From the NCBI GenBank assembly GCA_963575745.1, contig CAUYUJ010003914.1:444501-508500 (forward strand): a stretch of DNA of 64,000 nucleotides, given 5' to 3'. Shown piece by piece: positions 23,029 through 35,095 of the stretch. Under the pieces are notes generated by a model. The model searched no databases and was not told where the DNA came from. It saw nothing but the letters and a program-made list of their open reading frames with translations. How positions within the stretch are numbered: the stretch's first letter is position 1; each line of letters opens with the position of its first letter. A program made the position numbers and the translations under genes. This stretch comes from Prorocentrum cordatum. Taxonomy: Eukaryota; Sar; Dinophyceae; Prorocentrales; Prorocentraceae.

Positions 23029-25582
23029 ACCTCGTAGAGCTCTTCGTCATCAATGAGCTGGAGGAATTCCGGCGCGGGATGGAGCTAGTTGGCCCGCCCG
23101 GCCAGGGCAGACAAAGTGATAACTTTTGGGTGGTTTTGCGAATATTTGAAAGATATGTGACAATTTATGTTGAGGAAGCAGATTTTTCGCACCAATGGAC
23201 AACTATCAGGGCCTCTGAGTCTGAATATGAGCTCTCTAGGTGCACTTTTAACTATGAAAACAATTGGCGGAACCAACTTCGTGTCGACATGAAAAAATAT
23301 CTCGTAGAGCTTCCCCACGCTAGTTGCTGGGGGCTTAAGAGTAATTCCGGGGCGCTGGAGAGCTAGTTGGCAAGAAAAATCTCGACAGACCTTTTGCTGA
23401 CTTTTGGTGGTTGAAAACTTTGTTCTCAAAATTCAACAATTTGTTGGAGCTCTAGTATTTTTTTCTGACCATATGAGATCTTATTCCTGCTCGCCATCTG
23501 GATCTCAGCTCGATCGGGTACCTTTTACTGTCAAAAAGCGTTGCGGCGGGATCGGCCGTTTCGAGTCCTCTTGACACGCGTTGACGGTTTTTTGTACTTA
23601 ACTCGAGGTGTAGATGAGGTACAGAGCTCATAGTTACAGAAAACGATTCGGAATGATGAGGCGCTTTCGTTAATTGCATCTAGAGGTCTGAATTCGGTCT
23701 GCTACTCGAGCTAGGACCGCAAAACTATTTGATTATTCGAGTCATCTTGACAGGTGCTGTCGGTTTTCTGTACTTTCATCGGGTTGTAGAAGAGCTAGAG
23801 AGCTGATATTTACAGAAACGGATTCTTTTCCATCAGGCGCGTCTGTCTCTAGCATCTAGAACTCGGTCTACTACTTGAGCTTGATCGCGAATCTATTCGT
23901 ATTCTACGAATTTTGTTCGCAGATACTGTCGATTCTCGGCATTGCCTTCGAGTTGTAGGAGAGCGACAGAGCTGTTTCGTACGTAACTAATTCAGAATCA
24001 TCATGCGCGTTCGTCTGTTGCATCCAGAGGTCTGAACTAGGTCTGCTACTCGAGCTAGGTTGCAAAACTATTCGTATTCTTCCAGTCATCTTGAAAGGTG
24101 TTGTCGGTTTTCAGAACATAACTCGGGCCGTAGAAACGCTTTGGAGCTGGTGCTCACAGAAAACGACTCATAATGATCAGGTGCGCTTGTCTGTTGCGTC
24201 GAGAGGTCTGGGCGCGGTCTGCTACTCGAGCCAGGTGCGCTTTCTCTGAACAGGCGCTGTCCGTGTTCTGTACTTAACTCGAGCGAAAGGACAGCTATAG
24301 AGCTTGTGCGCACACATTGTCGATTTAAAAATCACAGGCGCGGCTAGGTGGCACAACTTCAGTATTGGACCGATTTTCTCCAAAATGACGGTGAATTTCT
24401 TCACCTAACTTGAGAGCTCTTTGGCAAATGAATGAGATGGAAATCATGAAGCGCCGCTTGCCTGGATCTGTTCAGCACAACAATAGGAAGAGACTTGTCA
24501 GCGGCAATAGTATCTAGACACCTGAGATCAGTCTGCTATCAGCGCGCCGGCTGAAAAAATATTCGCCCCCTGCTACTTCTTTGGTCATAATATACGGAAA
24601 GGAATCTCTACGAGTCTCCCAGCTGTAAGAAAGGTTGACGGTTTACCGCCGGCGCCCAGTCATGTCTTCTCTTTTTCGAGGAATGCTTCCAGAAGCCTTC
24701 TCTTTTGATGCTGAGCACTCTTACGCGTGCAAGGAGCTCTACGAGGTTTCCGGCGGTGACCAGGTTAACGGTTCACCGCCGGCGCCAGTTTTTCAGCCCG
24801 AGCGCTGGTAGCAGACTGATCTTAGGCGTCTAGTACCTCGTAGAGCTCTTCGGCAAGATGAGCTAAGAGGAATTCGGGCGCAGGGTGGAGCTAGTTCGCC
24901 GACCCGACCTTAAGAGACAATGTAGTAACTTGGGGTCGGTTTTGCAATCTTTGTACGACATTTTACAGTTCGCATGAGAACCGCTATTTTTCTCACCTGT
25001 ACTGGTTATGCCGCGTCTGCCAGTTAAATTCTCAGGTCCGTAGCTGCAATATTATTATAAAAAAACTTGAGGGAACCGTCGGCCTTTTCGGGCATCTTGA
25101 CACGCGTTCACGGTTTTCCTTCCTTCTCTCAAGATTTAGGAGAGCTACAGAGCTGCTACTTACAGAAAACGATTCAGAATCATCAGGCGCGTTTGTCTAT
25201 TGTATCGAGAGGTCTGAACTCAGTCTGCTACTCGAGCTAGATCCGCGAAACTATTCGATCTGAGAGGTGCTGTCGGTTTCTCGAAACTGAAGATTTAGAA
25301 GCGCTTGAGAGCTGGTACGCATATAAACCGATCCAGTATCACCCGCGCGTTCTTCTTTCGCATGGAGAGGTCTCAACTCGGTCTGGCACTCGAGCTAGGT
25401 CCACAAAGCGAAGGTGCAAAATGACAAAAACGTATTTTTCGAGCATCTTTCTTCAAGCTTGAGAAAGTTGCTTCGTATGCGCAGCGCCGCTCGAGAGCAG
25501 AGCTCTACGAGGCTCCCGGCGGTTACCTGGTTGACGGTTTACCGCCGGATCCCAGTGATATCCTGTTGCTGTGCTGAACAGT
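23029..25582 (+). mobile_element. Nested A, B and C fragments with 178-bp units
   Basis: An A copy from 23029 is broken at 23299 by a B 5' end (TCTCGTAGAGCTTCCCC). B interior and 178-bp units follow (about 23560-24420), then a B 3' end (24605-24660). Further A and C fragments and two or three units (25110-25400) end in a C terminus at 25501-25557. No gene. Confidence 0.55.
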
Positions 25583-26631
25583 AACTCGTAGAGCTTCCCT
25601 CAGCTAGTGAAGCTTTCGAGTAATTCCGGGGCGCTGGAGAGCTAGTTGACCAGAAAAATCTCGACGGACTTTTTTCTGACTTTTGGTGGGTTGAAAATTT
25701 TGTTCTCGAAATTCCTCAATTCGTTTGAGCTCTAGTATTTTTTCCCGTGATATTCGTTCTTATTCCCGCTCGCCGTCTCGGGTAGACATTACTGCCAAAA
25801 AGCACTGCGGCGGGATCGGCCGTTTCGGGTCATCTTGACACGCGGTGTCGGTTTTCTGAACATAACTCGAGCTGTAGGACAGCTACAGAGCTGATATTAA
25901 CCGAAACCCTCTTAGAATCAGCAGGCGCGTTCGTCTGTTGCATCTAGAGGTCTCAACTCGGTCTGCTACCCGAGCTAGATCCGCGAAAGTATTCGTATTA
26001 TTCGAGTCATCTGAATCGGTGCTGTCAGTTTTCTGTACTTAACTCGAGCTGTAGGACACCTGCAGAGTTCTTATTAACAGAAACCGATCTAGAATCATCA
26101 GGCGCGTTCATACGTTGCATCTAGATGTCTGAACTCGGTCTGCTACTCGAGCTATGTTCACAAACCTTTTCGTATTATTCGAGTCATCTTGGCAGGTGCT
26201 GTCGGTTTTCTAGACTTAACTCGAGCTTTAGGACATCTACAGAACTGGTACTTACCAAACCCATTCGGAATCATCAGGCGCGTTTGTCTATGGCATCTAG
26301 ATGTCTGAACTCGGTCTGCTCCGCGAGCTAGATCCGTGGACCTATTCGTATTATTCGAGTCATCTTGACAGATGCTGTCGGGTTTCTGTACTTAACTCGA
26401 AATGTGAGAGGGCCAGAGAGCTCGTACGCACATCAATCGGTTCAGCATCATCAGGCGCGTGCGTCTGTTGCATCCAGAGCTCTGAACTCAGTCTTGTATT
26501 CGAGTCTACTATCAGCGGAGGCTGAAAAACTACTCGTTCTCTGCCAATTCTTTGGACATAATATATGGTCAGGAAGCTCTACGAGTCCCCCGGCGGTAAG
26601 AAAGGTTGACGGTTGACCGCCGGCGCCCAGT
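25583..26631 (+). mobile_element. Complete 1049-bp element, subfamily B
   Basis: Starts AACTCGTAGAGCTTCCCTCA. Its inverse GGAAGCTCTACGAGT (26572-26586) lies 45 bp before the end, followed by the hairpin and GCGCCCAGT. The interior holds a leader (CTCGACGGACTTTTTTCTGA, TATTCCCGCTCGCCGTCTCG) and about four 178-bp units. Removing it joins GCTGAACAGT to TCTATAGCTCATCTGC, matching the uninterrupted sequence at 28001-28025 (GCTGAACAGTTCTACAGCTC). Insertion was therefore between T and T with no duplication. No transposase. Confidence 0.85.
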
Positions 26632-27842
26632 TCTATAGCTCATCTGCAGCGTGTAGAAAATACCACTAGGGGGAAAATAGCAAAGTACGAATCCGTGTTT
26701 GGCGTCTGCGCTCAGAACCAAGCGTCTAGATGCTGCGCGCCTCATGATCTCCTTCTGATTTTTCGGCCACAGTGAAGTAATTCACCTTCATTTGGAAAAA
26801 ATTGTCGGTCGAATACGACAAGTTTTGTGAACCTAGCTCGGGTAGCAAACCGAGTTCAGACCTCTCGATGCAACAGACGAACGCTCCAAATGCTTCTCCA
26901 GCAGTTTTTGTGCGTACCAGCTCTGTAGCTCTCCTACAGCCCGAACTCAATACAGAAAATTGACAATATATGTCAATATAACTCGAAGAATACGAATAGT
27001 GTTGCGGACCTAGCGTAGCAGACCCAGTGCAGACCTCTAGATGCAACAGACGAACGGGCCTGCTGATTTCGAATCAGTTTCTGTGCGCATGAGCTCTGTA
27101 GCTCTCCTACAGCCCGAGTTACGTGCGAAAACGGACAGCACCTCTCAAGATGACTCGAATGATACGAATAGTTTCGCGGACCTAGCTCGAGTAGCAGACC
27201 GAGTTCAGACCTCTAGATGCAACAGACGAACGCGCCTAATAATTCTGAATCGGTTTCTGTAAGTATCAGCTCTGTAGCTGTCCTATAGCTCGAGTTAACT
27301 ACACAAAAACCGTCAACGCGTGTCAAGATGACTCGAAACAGCCGATCCCGCCGGGATGCTTTTTGGCAGTAATATCTACCCGATCGAGCTGAGATCGAGA
27401 CAGCGAGCGGGAATAATATCGAATATCACGGGAAAAAAATACCAGAGCTCTAACGAATGGTTGACCGACCAAAAGTCATCAAAAGGTCCGTCGAGATTTT
27501 TCTTGCCAACTAGCTCTCCAGCGCCCCAGAATTACTGGCGCTGGCGGTGAACCGTCAACCTGGTCACCGCCGGGAACCTCGTAGAGCTCCTTGCACTGGT
27601 CAGAGTGCTCAGAGTCGAAGTAGAGTCATGAAATATAGATTTTCCTAAAATCTTGATTTTCTATTTTTTTGATGTTCATATTCGCTCAGTTCCGGGAAGT
27701 CAACTCTTAATAAAATACATCGGGAGAGCTCAGCTGCTGTCAGAACGAAGGGTATATGCCAAGGCTCGGCGTAAAAATCTGCTTCCTCAAAATAAATGGT
27801 CAAATATCTTTCAAATCTTAGCAAAACCGACCAAAAGTTACC
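26632..27842 (-). mobile_element. Reverse-oriented 178-bp units and A/B fragments
   Basis: From about 26790 the 178-bp units run on the minus strand (GCAACAGACGAACGCTCC, CTACAGCCCGAACTC), then the inverse of the B leader (27360-27530) and a reverse hairpin (27535-27590) with A body. The orientation switch at about 26.7 kb divides the nest. The segment 26632-26790, including a TTTTCGGCCACAGTGAAG stretch, was not assigned. Confidence 0.55.
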
Positions 27843-29037
27843 ACTGGGCGCCGGCGGTAAACCGTCAACATTTCTTACCGCCGGGGGACTCGTAGAGCTT
27901 CCTGACCATATATTAATAATAAGCAGAGAACGAATAGTTTTTTCAGCCGGAGCGCTGATAGCAGACTAATCTCAGGCGTTTAGTGATACCCCATTGCTGT
28001 GCTGAACAGTTCTACAGCTCATCTGCAGCGTGAAGAAAATACCATCCGGGAGAAAATAGCGTGAAGATAACTCGAAGAATACAAACAGTTTTGCGGACCT
28101 AGCCCGAGTAGCAGACCCAGTTCAGACTTCTAGACGCAACAGACGAACGGGCCTGCTGATTCCGAATCAGTTTCTGTGCGTATGAGCTCTCTAGCGCTCC
28201 TACCGCCCGAGTTACGTGCGAAAACGGACAGCATCTCTCAAGATGACTCAAACGATACGAACAGTTTCGCGGACCTACTTCGAGTAGTAGACCGAGTTCA
28301 GACCTCTGGATGCAACAGACGAACGCGCCTGATTATGCTGCATCGGTTGCTGTGCGTATCAGCTCTGCAGCTTCCCTAGAGCTCGAGTTAAGTACAGAAA
28401 ACCGACAGTCCCTCTGGAGATGACTCGAGCAATACAAATAGCTTTGCGGACGTAGCTCGAGTAGCAGACCCTCTGCATGCGACAGACGAACGCGCATGAT
28501 ATCTCCGAATGGGTTTCTGTAAACACAAACCCTGTAGCCACTCTACAGTCCGAGTTAATTAAGTACAGAAAACCGACAGCACCTCTCAAGATGACTCGAA
28601 CAATACGAATAGTTTCGCGAACCTAGCTCGAGCAGCAGACCAAGTTCAGACCTCTGGATGCAACAGACGAACGCGCCTGAAGATTCTGACTCGTTTTCTG
28701 TAAGTATCAGCTCTGTGGCTGTCTGTAGCTTTTGTAAGTATCAGAAAACCATCAGCGACCGTCAATATAACTCGAAACGGCCGATCCCGCCGCAACGCTT
28801 TTTGGCAGTAAAAGGTACCCGATCGAGCTGAAATTAAGACGGCGAGCGGGAATAAGATCGAATATGGTCAGAACAAATACTAGAGCTCAAACGAATTGTT
28901 GAATTTCGAGAACAAAATTTTCAACCGACCAAAAGTCAGCAAAAGGTTCGTCGAGATTTTTCTTGCCAACTAGCTCTCCAGCGCCCCGGACCTACTCTTA
29001 AGCTTCCAGCAACTAGCTAAGGGAAGCTCTACGAGTT
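27843..29037 (-). mobile_element. Complete 1195-bp subfamily B element, reverse orientation
   Basis: On the minus strand it starts AACTCGTAGAGCTTCCC at 29037 and ends ...GGCGCCCAGT at 27843. It holds three to four 178-bp units. At 28001-28025 it includes the GCTGAACAGTTCTACAGC sequence, the empty counterpart of the site used by the element at 25583. The B loop here is ACATTTCTTACCGCC, a slight variant. Confidence 0.7.
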
Positions 29038-30341
29038 AATTTGTCCGTCCGGGCCGGGTGGTCCAACTGGCGCCGGCGGTGAAGCGTCAACCTGGTCACC
29101 GCCAGGAACATCGTACAGCTCCTTCCGCACGTGAGAGTGCTCGGAATCGAAAGAGAGAGCTTCTCGAAGCATTTCTCGAAAAGGGGAATCATTTTTTTTC
29201 ATGTCGACATGCTGATCGTTCCGCCAAGTGTTTTGATAGCAAAAGTGCGCCTACGGAGCTCATATGAGACGCAGAGGCCCTCATAGTCTTTCACAGGTGC
29301 GAAAAATCTGCTTTTTCAAAATGAATGGTTGAATATCTTTCAAATCTTAGCAAAACCGACCAAAAGTTACCACATTGGCCCGGGTCGGGTGGTCCATGGT
29401 GGTTATTCTCACGTGTAGTGTAGTGGTTTATGCCGTGTAGTGGTTTATGCCGTCTGCCAGTTCAATTCTCAGGTCCACAGCTGCAATATTACTGTCAAAA
29501 GACTTGCAGAAACCCACTGTGTTCCGAGTCATCTTGACACGCATTGACGGTTTTCTGTACTTACTCGAGATTTAGAAAAGCTACAGAGTTCGTACTTACA
29601 GAAACCAATCAGAATCATCAGAGGCGTTTGTCTATTCTATCCAGAGGTCTGAACTCGGTTTGCCACTCGAGCTAGGTCGGCAAGACTATTCGTATTCTTC
29701 GAGTCATTTTGACAAGTGCTGGCGGTTTTCTGTACTTAACTCAAAATTCAGAGGAGCTACAGAGCTGGTGCGTACAAACAATAATTCAGTATCACCAGGC
29801 GCGTTTGTCTGTTGCATCGAGAGGTCTGAACTCAGTCCGCTACTCGAGCGGGGCGACACTATTCGTATTTGTCAAGTTCTCGTTATAGGCGCTGTTGGTA
29901 TTATGTACTTAGCTCGATCTGTAGGTGAGCTAGCGAGCTCATACGTACAGAAACCGATTCGGAATCATCGGAGGCGTTCGGCTGAAGCATCTAGAGCTCT
30001 CACCAGATCTGGTATCCGAGCTAGGTCCGCAAAACTATTCGTATGCAACCGATTTTTCTCGAACTGATGGTGACATTTTTCACTTAACTCGAGCCGCAGA
30101 TGAGCTTGAGAGCTCCCCCGCACAGAAATCATAAGAAAACATATTTTTGCCACGTGTGTCTGCCAGTCGAATTCTCAGGTTCGCAGATGCAATGTTACTA
30201 TTGCGGCAACCGACGTTGGATGAAAGCAGAACAACGTATTTTTCAAGATTCTTCTTCGCGCTTGAGAAAGCTCTTCCCGTGTGTTCTGAGCAGCGCTTCG
30301 CGAGAAAAGAAGCTCTACGAGGCTCCCGGCGGTAACCTGGT
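29038..30341. mobile_element. A fragment (reverse) and C/178-bp units (forward)
   Basis: A reverse A copy lies at about 29068-29400 with its hairpin at the left. Forward C-like sequence and three 178-bp units follow (29520-30060). A truncated C 3' end at 30302-30341 stops inside the hairpin loop where the LINE begins. Confidence 0.55.
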
Positions 30342-30346
30342 TACGG

Positions 30347-31327
30347 GTGGTGCATTCGCTCGGGCTGTTCGTGCTCGATCTGTCAAGTGGAGGAGGGAAA
30401 GCCGAAGGAGGTGCAGGACAGACGTTAGGGGCGAATGGGGTTGCCCAGGAAGCTGGGCTTGACATTGAACAGATGTTTCGTTCTATCATGACGGGACAAC
30501 AGACAATGACGGCTGACATGCAATCGTTCAGGAGTTCTATTCGTACGGAAATGGACGGGCCCAACACATTTTTAGATTCCAGAGTCTCGAAGACAGAGTC
30601 GGCACTCCAGGACCTCACCAATGAAGTTCAGAAGCTCAAGCAGGGGGACGGGCTGTCGGTAGCAAGTGGATCCACGGAGGCGGGTACTGACATGCAGGAC
30701 CCAGCTTGGAAGCCACGGTATGTTGAGTTCAAGGGGTGGGTTTCAAGGGAAGGATGGAAGAACCGTGAGATACGTCAACGGGAGGCTCTTTCACAGGATG
30801 CACTGACGACGGCTATGAATGGCCTTTTTGATTCAAAACAAATTGATGCAACACTGAGGGTGGCACTGGACTTGGACAGGACGGTTCAGGAGAACACAGG
30901 CAGGTATTGGCCGTACACGAGGGGCCGAATCTATTTCAAGCCAGGGACATCGTCAGATATCTTATGGGAAGCGAAACGTCTGTGGGAAGATGACTACAGG
31001 CGAGGACTCACCTCGCTGCCTCCCAATGTGCGCTTTCAAGTTGAATGCCAGCTATGGAAGGTGCAACATATACGGGCGGTGGGGAGGTTTCAAGCTTTAT
31101 TTTCAGACGTCAAGGGGAATGCGACGGCAATTCTTCGTGGTGAGACTGGCCCGCCGATGACCTACATGTGGTGCATATGGAATCCAGACGATACCACGCA
31201 AAAGACGTTGATTGCAGAATGGGGACCGGCAAAAGGATGGAACCTCTATGGCGCCAACTTGACGGAGGTGGAGCCAGACATCAACCAGGTGCAGTTTCTT
31301 CAGACCCTGCGGTGCCCCAACCATTGA
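30347..31327 (+). CDS. LINE ORF1-like protein
   Basis: 326 open codons to a TGA at 31325. Residues about 40-100 (DIEQMFRSIM ... ALQDLTNEVQKLKQG) look like a coiled coil with heptad-spaced hydrophobics. Residues about 125-290 (KPRYVEFKGWV, ALTTAMNGLFDS, RGRIYFKPGTSSDILWEAKR) resemble the RRM-like plus C-terminal part of L1-type ORF1 proteins, which bind the LINE RNA. The annotated first codon is GTG and sits at the junction with the host repeat; the first in-frame ATG is EQMFRSIM. The true start is therefore probably lost. The next ORF continues in the same frame after one stop. Confidence 0.6.
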   Translation: MVHSLGLFVLDLSSGGGKAEGGAGQTLGANGVAQEAGLDIEQMFRSIMTGQQTMTADMQSFRSSIRTEMDGPNTFLDSRVSKTESALQDLTNEVQKLKQGDGLSVASGSTEAGTDMQDPAWKPRYVEFKGWVSREGWKNREIRQREALSQDALTTAMNGLFDSKQIDATLRVALDLDRTVQENTGRYWPYTRGRIYFKPGTSSDILWEAKRLWEDDYRRGLTSLPPNVRFQVECQLWKVQHIRAVGRFQALFSDVKGNATAILRGETGPPMTYMWCIWNPDDTTQKTLIAEWGPAKGWNLYGANLTEVEPDINQVQFLQTLRCPNH

Positions 31328-32690
31328 CGGGGCGGCGGGGCTGCGACTGAGATCGCCGTCGCAACCTGGAGTGTGCAGAAGGCATCGGACGGTCAGGTAC
31401 CCAACCTGGTCGCTGCATGTGAGGCCAGGTCAATTCAAGCGGTGTGCTTGCAAGAGTGTGAACATACCAGTGCAAATAGTTTCAATAGATGTGGATGGGA
31501 GATTCACTATAGCTCCTGCTCCAAAGCGGCTGTTGCGTGGTGCAGGGCTTGGGCACTACATGTGATGGTACGACGGAGTGGGGTACGATTTGCGTGTGTT
31601 GAATTCAGGGGAGCTCTAGTTACATCAGTGTATCTACCATGCGTGATGCGTGATGTCGACCACTTGGGGGAATATTTAGATGTGCTGACAAAGTGCAGTG
31701 TTTGTAGGTTTCAAACTACACAGGCTGGAGTCATACCATGGGTGGGGATGGATGCTCAGACGGAACTTGAACCAGTTATGCTTGGAATGACGGGGGGAGG
31801 ACTTATGCAGGCGGACGGTAGGAAGGAGGAGGCGAACCACCATGCAGAGAGGAGGGACATGCTGATGAGATTTATGAGTACTCTGGGGATCTGTGCGGCG
31901 AACACGTACGGATCACGACGTATCACACACGTACCATACGGTTCCGCACATGTGCAGCGTGTCCTGGACTACATACTCATCCCTACACGTTGGTGCGCGG
32001 ATGAGGCACGAGCCAACCAGGACATGAGATGCCAAGGCCAGTTTGTGGAACCCATCGCGGCATCGCCAGGTATACGTGCAAAGGTCAGTGCCTATAGTGA
32101 TCATGCTCTGGTTTGGGTGACTGTCAAGTCCACGGAGCTCAGGCGCCCTGCTCTACCGCCGCGCCCTGTGTCAATGGTTGGCTGGCAGCCGACGGACGAC
32201 GCGGCGCGAAACATGTTTCGTGTGCTTGCGGATGTGTCGATTGAAGGGCATGCATCTGACACGCTAGGGACGGACTTACAACAGGTAGGACGGGAACTCT
32301 TGGAGACGGCAAAACTCGTGGACCACACTAAGGGGCGCCCCGACTGTAAACCTATTCAGAGGCCCAGGGAGCTCATGGAGGTCGTGTCTGCCATCAGGCG
32401 TGGGGCCCTTGGGAATACTCGTAAACAGCCACTGCGTAGGAGGGAGACACTCAGGAGGCAACATAGAAGGAACCAGCTCCTGCAGGACCACAAGGGATCC
32501 AGTAAGACCTCTCGTTGTATCCTTATGGAGCTGGAGTGCGAGGGTGTGCTGACAATGGACAGGACTAGGTGGAGTACGGAGATCACTAGGTATGCGACGG
32601 CGTCTTACACGAACTCGGAGGAGGAGAAAGGGACTTTGGAGGCCTTTCAGGGGCTCAAACACAATGACTGTGGTGGAGGGACGGGTCATT
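31328..32690 (+). pseudogene. LINE endonuclease (EEP/AP-like) domain
   Basis: Starts near IAVATWSVQKASDG (family: ATWN, Asn here Ser). Then come QAVCLQECEH with the metal-binding Glu, WVGMDAQTEL where family members have GD(F/M)NA, RVLDYILIP and YSDHALVWVTV with the catalytic SDH. This nickase primes reverse transcription in LINEs. Changes at the Asn and at the GDxNA motif suggest loss of activity. After about 32620 the frame no longer matches and RT homology continues one frame over, so a frameshift lies at about 32.62-32.69 kb. Confidence 0.75.
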
Positions 32691-34559
32691 ACAATGGGTA
32701 TGCTCATGCAGGCTCGTGCTTCTTTGAAGCCTGGCACAGCACCCGGTAGCGATGGAATCGCTGCTGAGATGATCGGTGAGTCGCCATGGCGGAGCTTACA
32801 GTTCGTGCGGCGTGCTTTCCAGAGTATTTTCGAGCAGGGCTCCTCTAGCCCTGAGACGTGGAGGCAGCTCAGTATCCAACCTGTGCCGAAGAGGCGAGAT
32901 GCTACACGACTCTCCAACACCAGAGGGATATGCTTGATCAGTGTGATGAGTAAATGGTACATGGCATGCGTGTTGCAGTTCATTGATGCGTTTCCTGTGA
33001 ACCGACGGTTGTGCACATACGGGTTTGAGAAGGATCAGAAGGTCACAAATGTCACTGCACCACTATCACATCTCACTAGACATGCTAATGTGTGGGGGAA
33101 GGCAGAGTCAATGCACGTGGGAGTCTTGGACATTCACAAGGCGTTCGATAATGTTACATTACACGCCATTATCAAGGCCATGCTGCATCTTAAGTATCCT
33201 GTTTGCCTCATCAGAGCCATTGTGGAGCCCATGCCGGATAACAGTGCGACCTTTGAGTTTCAGAATGTGTGCGGCGGTGAGGTGAGATGCAACAACTCGG
33301 TCCGAACGGGAGGAGAGGAAGGGCCCATGCTTTTCAATTTCGTCTTGGAGGCCATCTGGGGATCCGTGATTCAGATCTGGGATACCTTAGGCTATGGAGT
33401 TCGACTGGAAGGGGAGGGGACGGACGGTGCTCTTGTACACCACTTCTTGTGGGCGGACAATGTTACGCTCTGTGCTGCGTCGTAACTTCAGTTACAGCAG
33501 ATGATCGGCATGATGACGGTCACACTGAGACGGGCGGGGATGAATTGGAAGGAGGATTCGCTGGCTTATGTGCTTTTTGGCCAGACATACACTTGCGGTG
33601 ACCTGCCGCTGCTCTGCCCGCTGTCGCCAGCCAGCTGTGCGATTTCTGGGGGTGAGGAGCTCCCCGATCATATGCGCTCGACTGTTGTAATGCCGAGGAG
33701 GGAGGAGGTGGAGGCCCTCGGGGTGAAGCTCAGTTCGGAATTAAAAGGTTACCACGGTTTGTATCATCGACTGGAGAAAGGGAGGAAGGCCTACTTTGCT
33801 GACACACGGGTTTATCGCTCAAGAGCGGTCTCACTCAAAGAGAAGTTTCGCAGGTATGCCGCTCGTGTGCAGTCTGTGGTGCGCCGCGGATGTATAGGGT
33901 GGCCGTGCAACTTACGACTGTTGGAAAGGATAAAGGTATGGGAGGGGAGGTGTCTCAACGGAATGCGGGGACTGCACAAGAGGAAGGAGGAGACGTGGGA
34001 GGTGTTCAGGGACAGAACCACACCGAAATCATACGAGCTATTCTTGCAGGCTGGCCACTGCAGTCTTTTAGAGAAGGTGGTCAGAGCCAACTTCGAGTTT
34101 GCGCTGGAGGTTGCCCAGTTTCATGACAGGGCGTTTGCCTCCTCGGACGTGCGTGGAGCACGAGCGTGGCGCCAGACGCTGCAGACTATGTTACACTGTG
34201 CGGGGGAATGGACACAACGGAGGGACACACTTGTACCCATGTTTACGGGTGCCAGGAGGAGGGATGGTACGAGGAGAGCCGGAGGGGGAGCGCACGCAAG
34301 TACTGATAGCTGGCATTGTCTCATGTTGGCAGCGGGTGGTAATTTGCGCTGGTTCCCCATCAAGTGGAATGCTACGGACTGGTGGAGTGTGGTTGCATGC
34401 GCGACGAAAATACAGCCTCGATGGGAGCCCATCTTTAAGACACCGCCCCGTGCTCCTTGTCCTGTGGATGCGTGGGGCTCGCTCGTGGGATTGCCCACGG
34501 ATGCAACAGCGAAGCTGTCTGGCAGGAAGGCTCGGGCGGTTCAATATCGGTTGAAATGA
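32592..34559 (+). pseudogene. LINE reverse transcriptase and downstream region
   Basis: RT motifs in one frame: SLKPGTAPGSDGIAAEMI, the fingers and motif-A strand GVLDIHKAFDNV with its Asp, motif B-like TGGEEGPMLFNFVLEAI, and motif C FLWADNVTLCA. Motif C is normally (F/Y)ADD; here the second Asp is Asn. A TAA (33483-33485) follows a few codons later, and the frame resumes at 33486 with about 350 codons of thumb and unassigned sequence (GMNWKEDSLAYVLFG, VWEGRCLNGMRGLHKRKEETW). Both changes argue for a dead copy. Confidence 0.8.
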
Positions 34560-35090
34560 CAGGAGACAGTCTGTATGTGGTGAACTGGGCCCGAGGGATC
34601 TGGGAATGCCGCGATCGCTTGTACCGCTGGAGAGTGCACGGTCTCCAGAATGATATGAATCAACTTGCAGAGGATTACGACATCAGATGTGCCGCTGTAG
34701 GGACGGATCCGTGGAAGCATATTTACCGAGAGTTCAATAGTGTTGCTGATGAGCTGACATGGAAGATGGATTGACTTCAGATATTTACGACAACAGAGAC
34801 ACTGTATCAGACGTATCCGTGGAGGATGGGACGGTGGCGTGAGTGTAGAAGGTTCTTCCCTAGGTTGCTTTGTGGAGGTCTTTCTTGGGGACAACCACTG
34901 GCGACGAGTTTCCCAGGGGGCTTCTTTGCTCCCACTGGGGGCCACTGTCACAGATAGCGAGCTTACAGCTTGTGAACGCCTACTGCAAGGTGTTCGGCAG
35001 ATTATCTCTGGGATTCTCGGGCCTCCAACCCCTAAGAGGTTGAGAGGGCGTGAGGGCCTCCAGGGACTCTGCGCGGCTAGGGCGCTCGCG
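34520..35090 (+). pseudogene. Permuted RNase H-like domain of LINE copy 2
   Basis: The C-terminal half comes first: TGDSLYVVNWARGIW (Asp codon 34565-34567) and PWKHIYREFNSVADELTW (Asp codon 34748-34750), spaced 61 residues as in ordinary RNase HI. A stop follows at 34772. The N-terminal half comes next in another frame: RGGWDGGVSVEGSSLG (Asp codon 34830-34832) and ATVTDSELTACERLLQG (Glu codon 34959-34961), 43 residues apart. All four carboxylates are present in the order D70-D134-D10-E48 (E. coli numbering). This copy lacks the lysine/serine-rich insert found between D10 and E48 in copies 1 and 3. Confidence 0.7.
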
Positions 35091-35095
35091 CCCTG

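Larger units (their letters stand above)
30342..35095 (+). mobile_element. Decayed LINE (ORF1-EN-RT-RNase H), copy 2
   Basis: A non-LTR retrotransposon of about 4.75 kb. The left edge falls in a hairpin loop (CGGCGGTAACCTGGTT|ACGGG). The right edge is less clear and lies between the last RNase H-like codons (about 35090) and A-type repeat at about 35100. Domain order: coiled-coil ORF1, AP-type endonuclease, reverse transcriptase, region of unknown function, RNase H in permuted order. Frame changes and stops make it inactive. The first open codons sit right at the left edge, so it is probably 5' truncated. Confidence 0.85.
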
